Positions 54,287 to 63,171 of a DNA stretch of 64,000 bases are shown piece after piece. The translations under genes were made by a program, and so were the position numbers. Each line of letters opens with the position of its first letter. The first letter of the stretch is position 1. A model generated the notes under the pieces. That model was not told where the DNA came from, searched no databases, and was given only the letters and a program-made list of their open reading frames with translations. The DNA comes from Caballeronia arvi (GTDB taxonomy: Bacteria > Pseudomonadota > Gammaproteobacteria > Burkholderiales > Burkholderiaceae), in the NCBI RefSeq assembly GCF_001544695.2, contig NZ_FCOM02000001.1, positions 310,001-374,000 on the forward strand. The letters run 5' to 3'.

Positions 54287-55546
54287 TCAGGCTTCGAGTG
54301 GTTTGAGAAACAGTTCGTGCTTCGGCGCGAAATGCGCGTAGAGCGGCAGAATCGCACCGCCCATCGCGCGCGCGTCGGGGCCGATCTGCCCTTCGACCAG
54401 ACGCGGTCGCGTCATGCCTTGCCAGTCGAAGCCGGCGAGTTCGTCGCCGGTGCGGCGGATGACTTCGCGCAGCAAAGCGCGGTCGATTTCACCGTCGATC
54501 ACCACAGCTTCGAGATCGAGCAATGCGGCCGACGATGCGATGCCCGTCGCGATCGCCGGACAGGTCTCGCGCATCCAGGTTTCCGATAGCCCGCGCAACT
54601 CGGGCGACCACGCACGCTCGTCATGTGCCGCCGCAGACGGCGCACCCGCGGCGGCGAACGCCTTCTCAAGCACATACACCGACGCCGTATTGAGCAGTTG
54701 CCCGGCGCGCCGCGTCTTGCCGTCGAAGAGGGGAAACGAGCCGATCGCGCCTGCGTTGCCGCTCGGCCCGGCGTGCAATCTGCCGTCGATGACCAACCCG
54801 CCGCCGATGAACGTCCCGATGAACACGTAAAGGAAGTTGCGCAGCCCGCGCCCCTGGCCCATCACGAGCTCGGCGGCGCATGCGGCCGTCGTGTCCTTGG
54901 CGAATTCGACGGGAAGCGCGGTCATCGACTGAATGCGATCGCGGATGTCGATGTCGTTCCAGGCGGCGAGCGCGTCGGGCGGCGTATCGAAGAAATCGCG
55001 CCAGCCGCCGAGCCACAACGGCGCGGCCACGCCGATGCCCGCGATCTTCGGCGCGTCATCGCCGAGCGCGGCGACCACGCGCGCGAGCCGCTCCTCCAGC
55101 GCGGGAAAGAGCGTGTGCGGATCGGGATACGCATACTCCAGCGTCTCGCGCGTGCGCACGCTGCCGGCAAAGTCCATCGACAGCACGTCGAGACTGCGCC
55201 GCCCCACTTTCACGCCGATGGAAAACGCGCCGTCCGCACGCAGCGATATCGGCACCGACGGCTGGCCGATGCGTCCTTTCACCCGCGTGCGCGCATCTTT
55301 TTGCAGCAATCCGTCGTCGATCAGATGATCGACGATCAGCGAAACGGTCTGCATGGAAAGACGCGTGAGGCGCGCGACATCGGCCTTCGGCAGTGCGCCG
55401 TGCAGCCGGATCGCCTGCAGGACGATGCGTTCGTTGAACTGGCGCATGCCGAGCTGGTTGGAGCCGACGGAATGCATCGAGGCTTTGCGCGCGGGCCGCT
55501 CAGACATCGGCGCGAGCCTCGCGGCGCCGGCGGGCGTGCCGGACAT
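54287..55546 (-). CDS. ROK-family transcriptional regulator (NagC/XylR type)
   Basis: A 419-residue regulator with an N-terminal winged helix and a sugar-kinase-like ROK domain. HTH: 'SNQLGMRQFNERIVLQAIRL', 'HGALPKADVARLTRLSMQTV', 'SLIVDHLIDDGLLQKDARTR'. ROK part: 'IGVAAPLWLGGWRDFFDT', 'LPVEFAKDTTAACAAELVMG', 'FLYVFIGTFIGGGLVIDGRL' and 'HAGPSGNAGAIGSFPLFDGK'. The Cys-rich zinc site of typical ROK proteins is not evident. Its ligand is likely a sugar or sugar derivative. It converges with the LysE gene with one base between the stops. A later start at MSERPARKASM is possible; no strong ribosome site is seen for either. Confidence 0.87.
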   Translation of the reverse strand: MSGTPAGAARLAPMSERPARKASMHSVGSNQLGMRQFNERIVLQAIRLHGALPKADVARLTRLSMQTVSLIVDHLIDDGLLQKDARTRVKGRIGQPSVPISLRADGAFSIGVKVGRRSLDVLSMDFAGSVRTRETLEYAYPDPHTLFPALEERLARVVAALGDDAPKIAGIGVAAPLWLGGWRDFFDTPPDALAAWNDIDIRDRIQSMTALPVEFAKDTTAACAAELVMGQGRGLRNFLYVFIGTFIGGGLVIDGRLHAGPSGNAGAIGSFPLFDGKTRRAGQLLNTASVYVLEKAFAAAGAPSAAAHDERAWSPELRGLSETWMRETCPAIATGIASSAALLDLEAVVIDGEIDRALLREVIRRTGDELAGFDWQGMTRPRLVEGQIGPDARAMGGAILPLYAHFAPKHELFLKPLEA

Positions 55547-55616
55547 GATTCATATTGTTGGTCCCCGTTCGCTTGAATCTGTTACGCCGATTTTAGCAAG
55601 CGGGTCTTCGAGCGGT

Positions 55617-58586
55617 TCAGTGCGTGCCGGACGCGCGCGCGTGCCACTCGTAGTCGAACACGGTGGCCTGAACCGGCTCCGACAGGCATTCGACGAAGCT
55701 CATCACTTCCGGGTCTTTCACGAAGCTCGCGGCCGAGCTCGCCGCGAGAATCGCCGAGCTGTCCTGCGGCCGCGCGACGAGGAAACCCTGCACGTAGTCG
55801 ACGCCGATCTCCTGCAACGCGCGCAGCGTATCGATGTCCTCGACCCACTCCGCGACGCTGCGCATGCCGAGATTGCGCGCGAGCGCGACGATCGCCTCGA
55901 CGATCGCGATATCCGCCGGATGCGCACACATCGAACGCACGAATTCGCCGTCGATCTTGAGGGCATCGGCGGACAAGGCCTTCAGATACTTGAACGATGT
56001 ATAGCCGGCACCGAAATCGTCGAGCGCGATCTTGCCGCCCATGTCGTGCACGCGCGAAATGAAGCGCTGCGTGTTCTCCAGATCGTGCAGCGCGACGCTC
56101 TCCGTGATTTCCAGACACAGGTAATGCACGATCGACTGATAGCGCGCGAAGAGCGCGAAGATGTCCTCCATGAACTGCTCGTCATTGAGCGAGCCGCCCG
56201 AGAGATTCACGCAGATGAACTGCGTGTTGCCGAGTTGCTGCTGATGGACCTCGATCCAATCGAGCAGCGTCGAGATGACCCAGCGGTCGATCGCGGCGAT
56301 GTTGCCCGATTCCTCCGCCGCGACGATCACCTTGCCCGCGGGCAGCGTCGCGCCGTCGGGCGAGCGCATGCGCAGCAGCACTTCGAAATTGAGCGATTCG
56401 GTCGGCGCCGACAGCGACATGATCGGCTGCATCACGAGGAATAGACCCGGCGGCAGTCGATTGCGCCCAAGCGTTTCGACGAGTTTCAGTTCCTCCGCGC
56501 GCTCCTCGAACGCGGCCGCGCCCTTGCGATACGTGACCAGATGCGTGTGCGCGACCTTCTTCGCTTCGCGGCACGCGCGATCCGCGTGCGAGAGCGCGTC
56601 CTGCACGCGCACGCCCTGCGAGCATTCGACGAGGCCGATCGACGCCTTCACCTGAAACGCGCGATTGCCGACCTGATACGGCGCATCCGAAAGAATCGCG
56701 ATCAGCTCGCGACATTGCGCGATGGCGTCTTCGATCGACGTGTCGTGCATCACGCAGACGAACTCGTCGCCGCCGATGCGCCCGACCGGATAACTGCGCG
56801 CGAAGTGCGCACGCGTTCGCGCCGCGACCTGGCGCAGCACTTCGTCGCCGCTGCGATGGCCGAACAGATCGTTGACGAGCTTGAAGCGGTCGAGATCGAC
56901 ATACGCCAGCGCCCACGGCAGCGACTCTTCGCTTTGCACGGAGATCGCCTTCTCGATGCCGCGCCGGTTCAGCGAGCCGGTCAGCGGATCGTGCTCCGCG
57001 AGAAAGCGCAGGCGCTCGACGGCCTTCGAGCGCTCAGTCGTGTCCTGGAGCGAACCTTCGATCCAGCCGTTCGAGCGGATCGCCTTCAGCAGATAACGAC
57101 GCTCGCCGGTGCCGCGCTCGGGCGAGCCGCCCATTTCGAGTTCGCCGTCGCTGCCCTTCGACGCCAGCGCCTGCAACGCGCCCCACGCGCCCGCCTCGAA
57201 GTAGTCGTTCCAGTGCCGCACCTTGTAGTCGGTCTTTTGCAGATCGAGCATGGCGCGCAACGCGGGATTGGCGCGCACGAAGTGGCCATCGGCATCGAGC
57301 GTGAAGAGTCCGATCGGCGTGACTTCGTAGGTATTGCGCAACTCCATCTGCGCCTGACGGCGGAAATCGCGTTCGGCACGCATCTGCTCGGCGATCGCGA
57401 AAGCAGCCATCATGCTCGACGACAGCGCGGCCATCACCGTATTCACGCCGCCCACGAGCACCTTCAGCCCGAACGCCGCCCCGAGCACCTCGGAGAACGT
57501 GGAGAACAGCACGACGCCGAGCGACGCGACATACCAGAGCACCGTGCGCGAGCGCGCCATCCACACGAGCCGCGCGAGGAAGAACAGCAGCACGCAGATG
57601 CCGAAACCGGCGATGACCCACAGCACCGGGATGAAGAACTCATACGGCAGCGCAAGCGCCGCGGCCAGCAGCACGATGCCGACATATTGAATGACGCGCA
57701 GCAGCCATCGGTAACCGACCACGCGCAACTCGCGCCGGAAGAGCTGCTGAAAGAGCGCGGCCGTCAGCAGGTAATAGGCGGCGAAAGTGAACTGCCGCAA
57801 CGGCTGCATGAAATCCGACGGCAACACGCGGCCGAGCCATTGCATGTCCCAGCCCATCGCGTTCGCGCACAGGCGCAGATTGCCGACGAGCCATACCGCG
57901 AAAATCACATAGGTCCACTCGTGATTGATGAGCGCCGTGACGAAGACGAACACCGCGAGCGTGAGCAGACCGCCCGCGATCAGGCCCGAGCTTTCCTGAA
58001 AGTCGAGCGACGCGTTGCGCAGGCCCTGCCATTCCCATGCGTAGGCGTTGATCTGGGCGGGACCGGAAAACGTGCCCCGGCAGAGAATGTTTTCGGCTTG
58101 CTTCAACCGGCCGACCTGAATCGAGAAACCCGCTTTCACCGCGCGCATCTCGCCGCTCACGCCTTCGCGATCCGCCTGGCCGAGCGGCGCGAGCGTGTCC
58201 GCGTTCCAGCAGGCAAGCGTTTGCGCGTGGCGCGACGGTAATTCGACGACCGTCGACGAATTCGCGCTCATGCTGGGCGTCGTAAAGGCGAACCAGACCG
58301 GCTTTTCGGAAAGATGCGTGCTGTATCGGGAAACGGACGCGGCGCCTTGCAGCGCGGCGCGCGCATCGGCGGGGCCCATGACGCCCGCGTGATCGGCGAT
58401 CACGCGCAATTGGAGAGGAACGGCGCCGCGCGTTTCGTATTGGCGCGGCAGGAAATAGAGCGTCGCGATCGTACCGAGCAAAATCAGAACGGGCACGGCG
58501 TAAACGGCGACCGCGTACAGCGCGTCGTCGATCCACGAGCCCGTGCGTCTGAATCTCGATAAGGAAGCTGGAATAACCGACGCCAT
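55617..58586 (-). CDS. 7TM-sensor PAS-GGDEF-EAL protein (cyclic di-GMP turnover)
   Basis: A 989-residue membrane signalling protein. After an N-terminal anchor (~21-45) comes a periplasmic DISM-like segment ('VWFAFTTPSMSANSSTVVEL') and seven spans (~215-420), then a PAS domain ('NTYEVTPIGLFTLDADGHFV'). The GGDEF domain ('DPLTGSLNRRGIEKAI', 'VGRIGGDEFVCVMHD') has an intact active site; the RxxD inhibition site is absent (RSYP in that place). The EAL domain has 'LNFEVLLRMRSPDG' (EVL for EAL), 'FICVNLSGGSLND', 'LEITESVALHD', 'ALDDFGAGYTSFKYLKAL' and 'YVQGFLVARPQ', so catalytic residues look complete. It may both make and break cyclic di-GMP. Single gene. Confidence 0.9.
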   Translation of the reverse strand: MASVIPASLSRFRRTGSWIDDALYAVAVYAVPVLILLGTIATLYFLPRQYETRGAVPLQLRVIADHAGVMGPADARAALQGAASVSRYSTHLSEKPVWFAFTTPSMSANSSTVVELPSRHAQTLACWNADTLAPLGQADREGVSGEMRAVKAGFSIQVGRLKQAENILCRGTFSGPAQINAYAWEWQGLRNASLDFQESSGLIAGGLLTLAVFVFVTALINHEWTYVIFAVWLVGNLRLCANAMGWDMQWLGRVLPSDFMQPLRQFTFAAYYLLTAALFQQLFRRELRVVGYRWLLRVIQYVGIVLLAAALALPYEFFIPVLWVIAGFGICVLLFFLARLVWMARSRTVLWYVASLGVVLFSTFSEVLGAAFGLKVLVGGVNTVMAALSSSMMAAFAIAEQMRAERDFRRQAQMELRNTYEVTPIGLFTLDADGHFVRANPALRAMLDLQKTDYKVRHWNDYFEAGAWGALQALASKGSDGELEMGGSPERGTGERRYLLKAIRSNGWIEGSLQDTTERSKAVERLRFLAEHDPLTGSLNRRGIEKAISVQSEESLPWALAYVDLDRFKLVNDLFGHRSGDEVLRQVAARTRAHFARSYPVGRIGGDEFVCVMHDTSIEDAIAQCRELIAILSDAPYQVGNRAFQVKASIGLVECSQGVRVQDALSHADRACREAKKVAHTHLVTYRKGAAAFEERAEELKLVETLGRNRLPPGLFLVMQPIMSLSAPTESLNFEVLLRMRSPDGATLPAGKVIVAAEESGNIAAIDRWVISTLLDWIEVHQQQLGNTQFICVNLSGGSLNDEQFMEDIFALFARYQSIVHYLCLEITESVALHDLENTQRFISRVHDMGGKIALDDFGAGYTSFKYLKALSADALKIDGEFVRSMCAHPADIAIVEAIVALARNLGMRSVAEWVEDIDTLRALQEIGVDYVQGFLVARPQDSSAILAASSAASFVKDPEVMSFVECLSEPVQATVFDYEWHARASGTH

Positions 58587-58678
58587 ACCTGGAAAAACCC
58601 CCGTTTGCGCCCGGCGCGATATGCGCGGCGCGGGCGGCGGCGGAGCTCGAAAACTCCCGCGCGCCGCCGCTTTTGGCC

Positions 58679-58703
58679 AACCGGACCGCTCCGTGGTCCG
58701 GTT
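58679..58703. repeat. perfect inverted repeat between FeeM-like and 7TM-GGDEF-EAL genes
   Basis: AACCGGACC (58679-58687) and GGTCCGGTT (58695-58703) form a 9-bp perfect stem with a 7-base loop. It lies 38 bases past the end of the FeeM-like gene on its strand. No T run follows on either strand, so it may be a processing hairpin or a weak terminator. Confidence 0.45.
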
Positions 58704-58740
58704 ATTTCGCTAACACCTTTCTAAATACGATCATGCCTTT

Positions 58741-59517
58741 TTATCTGCCGTAAGCCATCAGCGGAGCCTCCGGGCATCGTACCGGTTCCCAGTCAAAAGA
58801 TAAATCTACAGAATGCAAATCGATATCCGGGTGATGCGTATGCACCATGTAGTTGAAAAGCGGATGACGCGCTTCTTCCCAGCGCTGGCGCGCCGCCGCG
58901 ACATCCTTCGCCAGGACGCGATGCGGCAGGCCGCCGACGTGCGTCATCGGCAGGAATTCATTCACGCCGAATACATCCTTGAAGAGCATCGCCTCATACT
59001 CCCGATCGAGCGGCGTACGCGCCGTGATCACCATGTAGTCGATCCCGTGCATTTCGCAGAACATCCACAGCGCCTTGCACAGCGCCACTTTCACCACCCG
59101 TCCCACCATGCCGCCCGCCACGCCGAGCCGCGTCGCTTCCGCCAGCCGCCCCGTCGCCAGATGATCGGGCAGACGCACCGACTGCTCGACTGCGAGCGGC
59201 CCATACGCATTGGTCTGGATGCGCATGGTCCCGAGCGGCGCGCCGTCGAGCTTGGATTCCGCCAGCAACACAGCCGTGCCGCGATCGCGGTCGGAAGGCT
59301 CGATGGTCATCGATTCGGCGAATTCGGGCAGATGCCGCCCATAGGCCGAACGTCGGATGCTCACGGCCTTTTGCAGCCCTGCATCGTCCCGGACGATACG
59401 AATAGTAAACGGCATGCGCTCGGATTTCTGAAGCGCGGGCACGATCGTGAGAGTCGGGCGAACCGCCGGTTCGGTTTGGTTAGCGGCGGTGCTGTTGGCA
59501 AGGTTGAGACGTTCCAT
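58741..59517 (-). CDS. FeeM-like N-acyltransferase (N-acyl amino acid synthase / autoinducer-synthase-like)
   Basis: A 258-residue GNAT-fold protein with the FeeM/autoinducer-synthase-like core. 'FTIRIVRDDAGLQKAVSIRR', 'SAYGRHLPEFAESMTIEPSD' and 'RDRGTAVLLAESKLDGAPLG', followed by 'TMRIQTNAYGPLAVEQSVRL' and 'EATRLGVAGGMVGRVVKVAL', match long-chain N-acyl amino acid synthases, which join an acyl group from acyl carrier protein to an amino acid. The SxxRxxAY segment and the E-x-T-R-L motif are both intact. 'MHGIDYMVITARTPLDREYE' follows. The start MERLNLANSTA has GGGG eight bases upstream. It precedes the cyclic di-GMP gene in the same direction. The acyl acceptor is unknown. Confidence 0.82.
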   Translation of the reverse strand: MERLNLANSTAANQTEPAVRPTLTIVPALQKSERMPFTIRIVRDDAGLQKAVSIRRSAYGRHLPEFAESMTIEPSDRDRGTAVLLAESKLDGAPLGTMRIQTNAYGPLAVEQSVRLPDHLATGRLAEATRLGVAGGMVGRVVKVALCKALWMFCEMHGIDYMVITARTPLDREYEAMLFKDVFGVNEFLPMTHVGGLPHRVLAKDVAAARQRWEEARHPLFNYMVHTHHPDIDLHSVDLSFDWEPVRCPEAPLMAYGR

Positions 59518-59974
59518 TTGTAAACCCCATTTTTTCTTGGCGATTGGAAAGTGCCTCATGTGGGGACGTTTATTTGGTTGGTCCCGTGCACGGGCGAATC
59601 GAGCCTCTCACGAAGTCAAATAACGGGGTGCGCGCTTGCCGCTGTTTCCGAGCAAATTTCAGGCTAAAACTATTGAAGAAAGCTTCTAATCGGCGAGCCA
59701 ATCGCCGCGTAGCCGCTGCAAACCAATATATGCATATGCCGTACAGAAATATGCGAGCCCGAATCAGAGGAAGAAACGAGGGCGAGCAGCCACCTATTGA
59801 CGCGAGAGGCAAGTGGGAGCATAGCGTTCGTCGAACCGTCGCGGAGCATCGCGTAAACGCTCGAAAACACTTAAAAAACGGGGCGCGGTAACGTTTGCTT
59901 ACACTTTTGTTTCATAGAATCTGCGAAACAGGGAAATCGCACAGTTTGGGATTCCCGGCGGAGGAGAATGGCAA
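59518..59974. other. 457-bp region without a recognised gene
   Basis: This divergent region is lower in GC than its surroundings. A 115-codon frame on the plus strand (59544-59891) has no ribosome site, an Arg/Asn-rich composition and no motif, so I do not call it. TTGCTT (59896-59901) and TAGAAT (59916-59921) near the right end could be promoter elements for the small frame at 59975, but the spacing of 14 bases is short. Otherwise nothing recognised. Confidence 0.4.
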
Positions 59975-60064
59975 ATGAAAAAGCGGACGTTCCTCGAAAG
60001 AAAACGCCCGCATCTATCACGACATAATCATGTCGACAGTGTGAAAACCGCTAAAACGAATTAG
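59975..60064 (+). CDS. possible 29-residue basic small protein
   Basis: A short frame starting MKKRTFLERKRPHLSRHNHV and ending SVKTAKTN. A strong ribosome site GGAGGAG (59960-59966) lies eight bases before the ATG, the best in this region. The peptide has about ten Lys/Arg and several His, no acidic cluster and no membrane segment. An overlapping frame from ATG 59968 (19 residues, MANEKADVPRKKT...) starts only one base after the ribosome site and is less likely. The stop lies five bases before the end of the convergent hypothetical gene at 60070. Evidence is the ribosome site only; expression is untested. Confidence 0.4.
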   Translation: MKKRTFLERKRPHLSRHNHVDSVKTAKTN

Positions 60065-60069
60065 AAAAA

Positions 60070-60492
60070 TCAGTCGTCTTCGTCGAGCCAGGGAATATCG
60101 ACATCGGTAATGAAAGCGACCATCGCGAGCGGGCGGCCTTCCTGTCGCCCGATATTGCCATCGGCACGTTGCCATTCGCAGCGGAATATCGTGGCCGGCG
60201 TATCGGCGAGCAGCGTGATCGTGCGAATCTCGTCCGGATCGTTTTCCTCGACGGGACCGTCGAGCGATATGAGCAATTGCTGCGGCCATACGCCGTCGGC
60301 GGGATCGTAGATCTTGTCGCCGTCATGAATGACGACATGCGCCTCGACGCCGATCGTCGCGGACGCCTCGACGATCATCTTGCCGAGCGCGCGCAGCACC
60401 GCCGTGGCGCGGCCCGAGTTGGCCTGACGGATCGCGAGATCGCCGCGCGTCAGCGCCTGCTCGAGTTTGGGATTGGTTTTCTGTTGCGCCAT
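60070..60492 (-). CDS. hypothetical protein, 140 residues
   Basis: A soluble protein starting MAQQKTNPKLEQALTRGDLA, with 'IRQANSGRATAVLRALGKMI' and 'VEASATIGVEAHVVIHDGDK', then 'GVWPQQLLISLDGPVEENDP', 'IRTITLLADTPATIFRCEWQ' and an acidic end 'VAFITDVDIPWLDEDD'. No signal peptide, membrane span or catalytic motif is seen. It appears to be a helix-then-strand protein, perhaps conserved in this bacterial group, but I cannot name the family. AGAGAGATAG before the ATG is a fair ribosome site. It is divergent from the EAL-protein gene and convergent with the possible 29-residue frame. Confidence 0.65.
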   Translation of the reverse strand: MAQQKTNPKLEQALTRGDLAIRQANSGRATAVLRALGKMIVEASATIGVEAHVVIHDGDKIYDPADGVWPQQLLISLDGPVEENDPDEIRTITLLADTPATIFRCEWQRADGNIGRQEGRPLAMVAFITDVDIPWLDEDD

Positions 60493-60725
60493 CTATCTCT
60501 CTCGATTGGTTCGTTGCGACTTTCGACGAGCACCGCCCGGCTTAAGTTGCACCGGATCGTAGCATCGCATCAACAAAGATAGGTCGCGCGGGCGCGCGCG
60601 GCAAACCGGATACGTCCCGCCGGTCTGGACTTGCGGACGACTTCGGCGCTCAAGTTCGCGCACGAACGGCCGATATTGCGCTCATTCCCATCGAAACGCG
60701 TGACCGCCGTGCCGTTCATCGACCT

Positions 60726-62042
60726 GTGTGCCCGCCCGTGCGTGCGTCTGCCGGCGCGCGCTTCCCGTACGCCGACTTCGCGCGCCGCGCGTCCGGCGTG
60801 CGCCACCGTGGCGTGAACGTGCTGACCGGACACGAGGAGATCGTCGACGGCATCGCGCTGCGCACGCATCTGCAACCGATCTACAGCCTGCCGCATCAGC
60901 GCGAAGTGGGCTACGAGGCGCTGCTGCGCGGCGACGCGGGCGGCGGCGGCGCGCTCGTCGGTCCGTTCGATCTGTTTGGCCGGGCGATCGTCGCGGGCAC
61001 GCTCACCGAACTCGACCGCATGAGCCACCGCACGCATCTGCGCAACGCGGCGGCGGTCTTGCCGGCCGCGCACTGGCTGTTCCTCAATATCAATCCCGCC
61101 ACCTTCACCGATCCCGGCTATGCCGTGCGGCTCGCCGCGGCGACGCGCGCGGCCGGCCTCGCGCCCGAGCGCATCGTGATCGAAGTGCTCGAATCCGGCG
61201 GCACCGATGTCGCGGAACTCTCGCGCGCGACGCGTGCATTTCGCGCGCAGGGCTTTCTCGTCGCCGTCGACGATTTCGGCGCGGGGCATTCCAATATCGA
61301 CCGGCTGCTGACGGTCAGGCCCGACATCGTGAAGCTCGACCGCAGTCTCGTGCGTATGAAAAGCGCCCACATGCGCGACGCATTGATGCCGAAGCTCGTC
61401 GATCTCCTGCACGAGTCGGGCATGTTCGTGGTCGCGGAAGGCATCGAGACCGGCGACGATCTGATGCTCGCCGCGCGCTCGAACGTGGATTTCGTGCAGG
61501 GTTATCTGTTCGGCATGCCGTCGGAAGAGCTCGCCCAACGCGGCGTCGCGACACCGCTCTTCGAAGACGTGTTCGATGCGCTCGCTCAAATGCGCCGCAC
61601 CGAGCGGCTCGCGGGCGACCTGCTTCTGCTGCCGTATCGGTCGGGACTCACGCAGGCGGCGCGGCGCTTCGCTTCCGGCGCGACGGCCGAAGCCGCGTGC
61701 GCCGAGCTCCTCGCGCTCCCCAGCACGCTCAGTTGCTTCTTTCTCGATCAGGGCGGCCGCGAGTGCATGCCGGGTCTCGCGGGCGTCGCCGCGAAAGCGC
61801 CGAGCGAACGTTTCGCGCCGATCGCCGACCCATCGACCGGGCGCTGGGACAATCGCTCGTATTTCGTCGATGCGCTCGCCAGGCCGCAGCAGGTGATCAC
61901 GACCGCGCCATATCTTTCCGTGACGGGCACGTCGCTGTGCATGACGCTCACGATCGCGACGCAGCGCGCCGGGAAGCCGGTCGTGATCGGTGCGGATCTC
62001 GACTGGCGCAAACTGATCGAAGCGGCCCCGACGATTTTCTGA
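60726..62042 (+). CDS. EAL-domain cyclic di-GMP phosphodiesterase with C-terminal extension
   Basis: A 438-residue protein. Residues ~40-275 are an EAL domain: 'EVGYEALLRGD' (true EAL), 'WLFLNINPATFTDPGYA' (Asn), 'IVIEVLESGGTDVAEL' (Glu), 'AVDDFGAGHSNIDRLLTVRP' (Asp-Asp), 'DIVKLDRSLVRMKS' (Lys), 'VVAEGIETGDDLMLA' and 'FVQGYLFGMPSEEL'. All residues for hydrolysing cyclic di-GMP are present. The C-terminal ~150 residues ('CFFLDQGGRECMPGLAGVAA' to 'LCMTLTIATQRAGKPVVIGA') resemble the ligand lobe of a Cache-type sensor but lie without membrane spans. No ATG is near the front: GTG 60726 and GTG 60813 are both in frame and neither has a clear ribosome site. Confidence 0.83.
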   Translation: MCPPVRASAGARFPYADFARRASGVRHRGVNVLTGHEEIVDGIALRTHLQPIYSLPHQREVGYEALLRGDAGGGGALVGPFDLFGRAIVAGTLTELDRMSHRTHLRNAAAVLPAAHWLFLNINPATFTDPGYAVRLAAATRAAGLAPERIVIEVLESGGTDVAELSRATRAFRAQGFLVAVDDFGAGHSNIDRLLTVRPDIVKLDRSLVRMKSAHMRDALMPKLVDLLHESGMFVVAEGIETGDDLMLAARSNVDFVQGYLFGMPSEELAQRGVATPLFEDVFDALAQMRRTERLAGDLLLLPYRSGLTQAARRFASGATAEAACAELLALPSTLSCFFLDQGGRECMPGLAGVAAKAPSERFAPIADPSTGRWDNRSYFVDALARPQQVITTAPYLSVTGTSLCMTLTIATQRAGKPVVIGADLDWRKLIEAAPTIF

Positions 62043-62046
62043 GCGC

Positions 62047-63027
62047 CTACTGTGCTTCTGCGATCGCCTTCGCGAGCGCCGCCGCGCCCGCGCGCAACGC
62101 CGCGAGATTGCCCGGCTCGAACGTCCAGTGCCCCGCCGCGTTCACGACGGCCAGTTCCGCGCCGGGCCAGCGCGCGGCGAGATCGAGCGCCTGATCCGCC
62201 GGACACACCATGTCGAAGCGGCCATGCACGATCCGGCACGGCAGATGCGCGATGCGCGCGACGAGCGGCAAAAGCGGCGGCTTCGGCGGCAGTTCGTTGG
62301 CCATGTAGTGACGTTCGAGCAGCGCCATCGAAATCGCCGCGGCGTTCGCTTCCGCGCTCGGGCGCTTCTCTTCGTCGGCAGGCTCCTTCTCCGGCTTGTT
62401 GACGACCGACAGCGTCGTCTCGTACTGCGTCCACGCGCGCGCGAGCCGCGTGCCGGCTTCGTCGAAACGCGCGAGCGGCGCCTCCGTCATCTGCAATATC
62501 TCTTGCGCGTTCGAAGGCCGCTTGCCGCACGCGGCCTCGATCGCATCGAGAAACGCGCGATGCGCCTCCGGGAACACGCGGCGCACGTCCCACAGGAACC
62601 AGTCGATGTCCTCGCGCCGCGCGAGAAACACGCCACGCAGCAGAAAGCCGAGACATCGCTCCGGATGCGCAACGCCATACGCGAGACCGAGCGTCGTGCC
62701 CCACGAGCCGCCGAAAATCGCCCATCGTTCGATGTTCAACGTGACGCGCAGCTTTTCCATGTCGCCGACGAGCGCATCGATGCCGTTCGCCTCCAGCTTG
62801 CCGAACGGCGTGGACTTGCCGCAGCCGCGTTGATCGAAAAACACGACGCGCCACTTGCCCTCTTCCAGCACCTCGGCCCACTTCACGTTCATCGCGCCGC
62901 CGGGGCCGCCGTGCACGACGAGCATCACGGGCGCGTCGCGCGGGCCCTGGGCGCGCCAGTAGATCGAGTGACCGTCGCCCACGTCGAGCATGCCTTCGTC
63001 GAACTGCACCGGCGTCTCAGTTTCCAT
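62047..63027 (-). CDS. pip: proline iminopeptidase-type alpha/beta hydrolase
   Basis: A 326-residue alpha/beta hydrolase of family S33, which removes N-terminal proline from peptides. 'VMLVVHGGPGGAMNVKWAEV' has the oxyanion motif HGGPGG; 'RVVFFDQRGCGKSTPFGKLE' is the DQRGxGxS motif; 'RWAIFGGSWGTTLGLAYGVA' gives the nucleophile Ser in GGSWG; 'CRIVHGRFDMVCPADQALDL' holds the catalytic Asp and 'VVNAAGHWTFEPGN' the catalytic His. All parts of the triad are present at normal length. It is convergent with the EAL gene, with four bases between stops. The METETPVQFDE start has a reasonable upstream purine run. Confidence 0.92.
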   Translation of the reverse strand: METETPVQFDEGMLDVGDGHSIYWRAQGPRDAPVMLVVHGGPGGAMNVKWAEVLEEGKWRVVFFDQRGCGKSTPFGKLEANGIDALVGDMEKLRVTLNIERWAIFGGSWGTTLGLAYGVAHPERCLGFLLRGVFLARREDIDWFLWDVRRVFPEAHRAFLDAIEAACGKRPSNAQEILQMTEAPLARFDEAGTRLARAWTQYETTLSVVNKPEKEPADEEKRPSAEANAAAISMALLERHYMANELPPKPPLLPLVARIAHLPCRIVHGRFDMVCPADQALDLAARWPGAELAVVNAAGHWTFEPGNLAALRAGAAALAKAIAEAQ

Positions 63028-63171
63028 TGCGCTTCATCCTTGCGTGTTTACGTAGAGTTGCGTCCATTGTTGCATCCGATCGATGACACCGCATGACGCG
63101 CGACGCGCCCGGCGCAATCCGGCGCGTGTTGCGCGATACGTTATGCTGGCGCCTTCCCTTCATCCGTCGAA

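Noticed and set aside
59544-59891. 115-codon plus-strand frame in the gap before the FeeM-like gene
   Set aside because: No ribosome site, Arg-rich composition and overlap with the FeeM promoter region.
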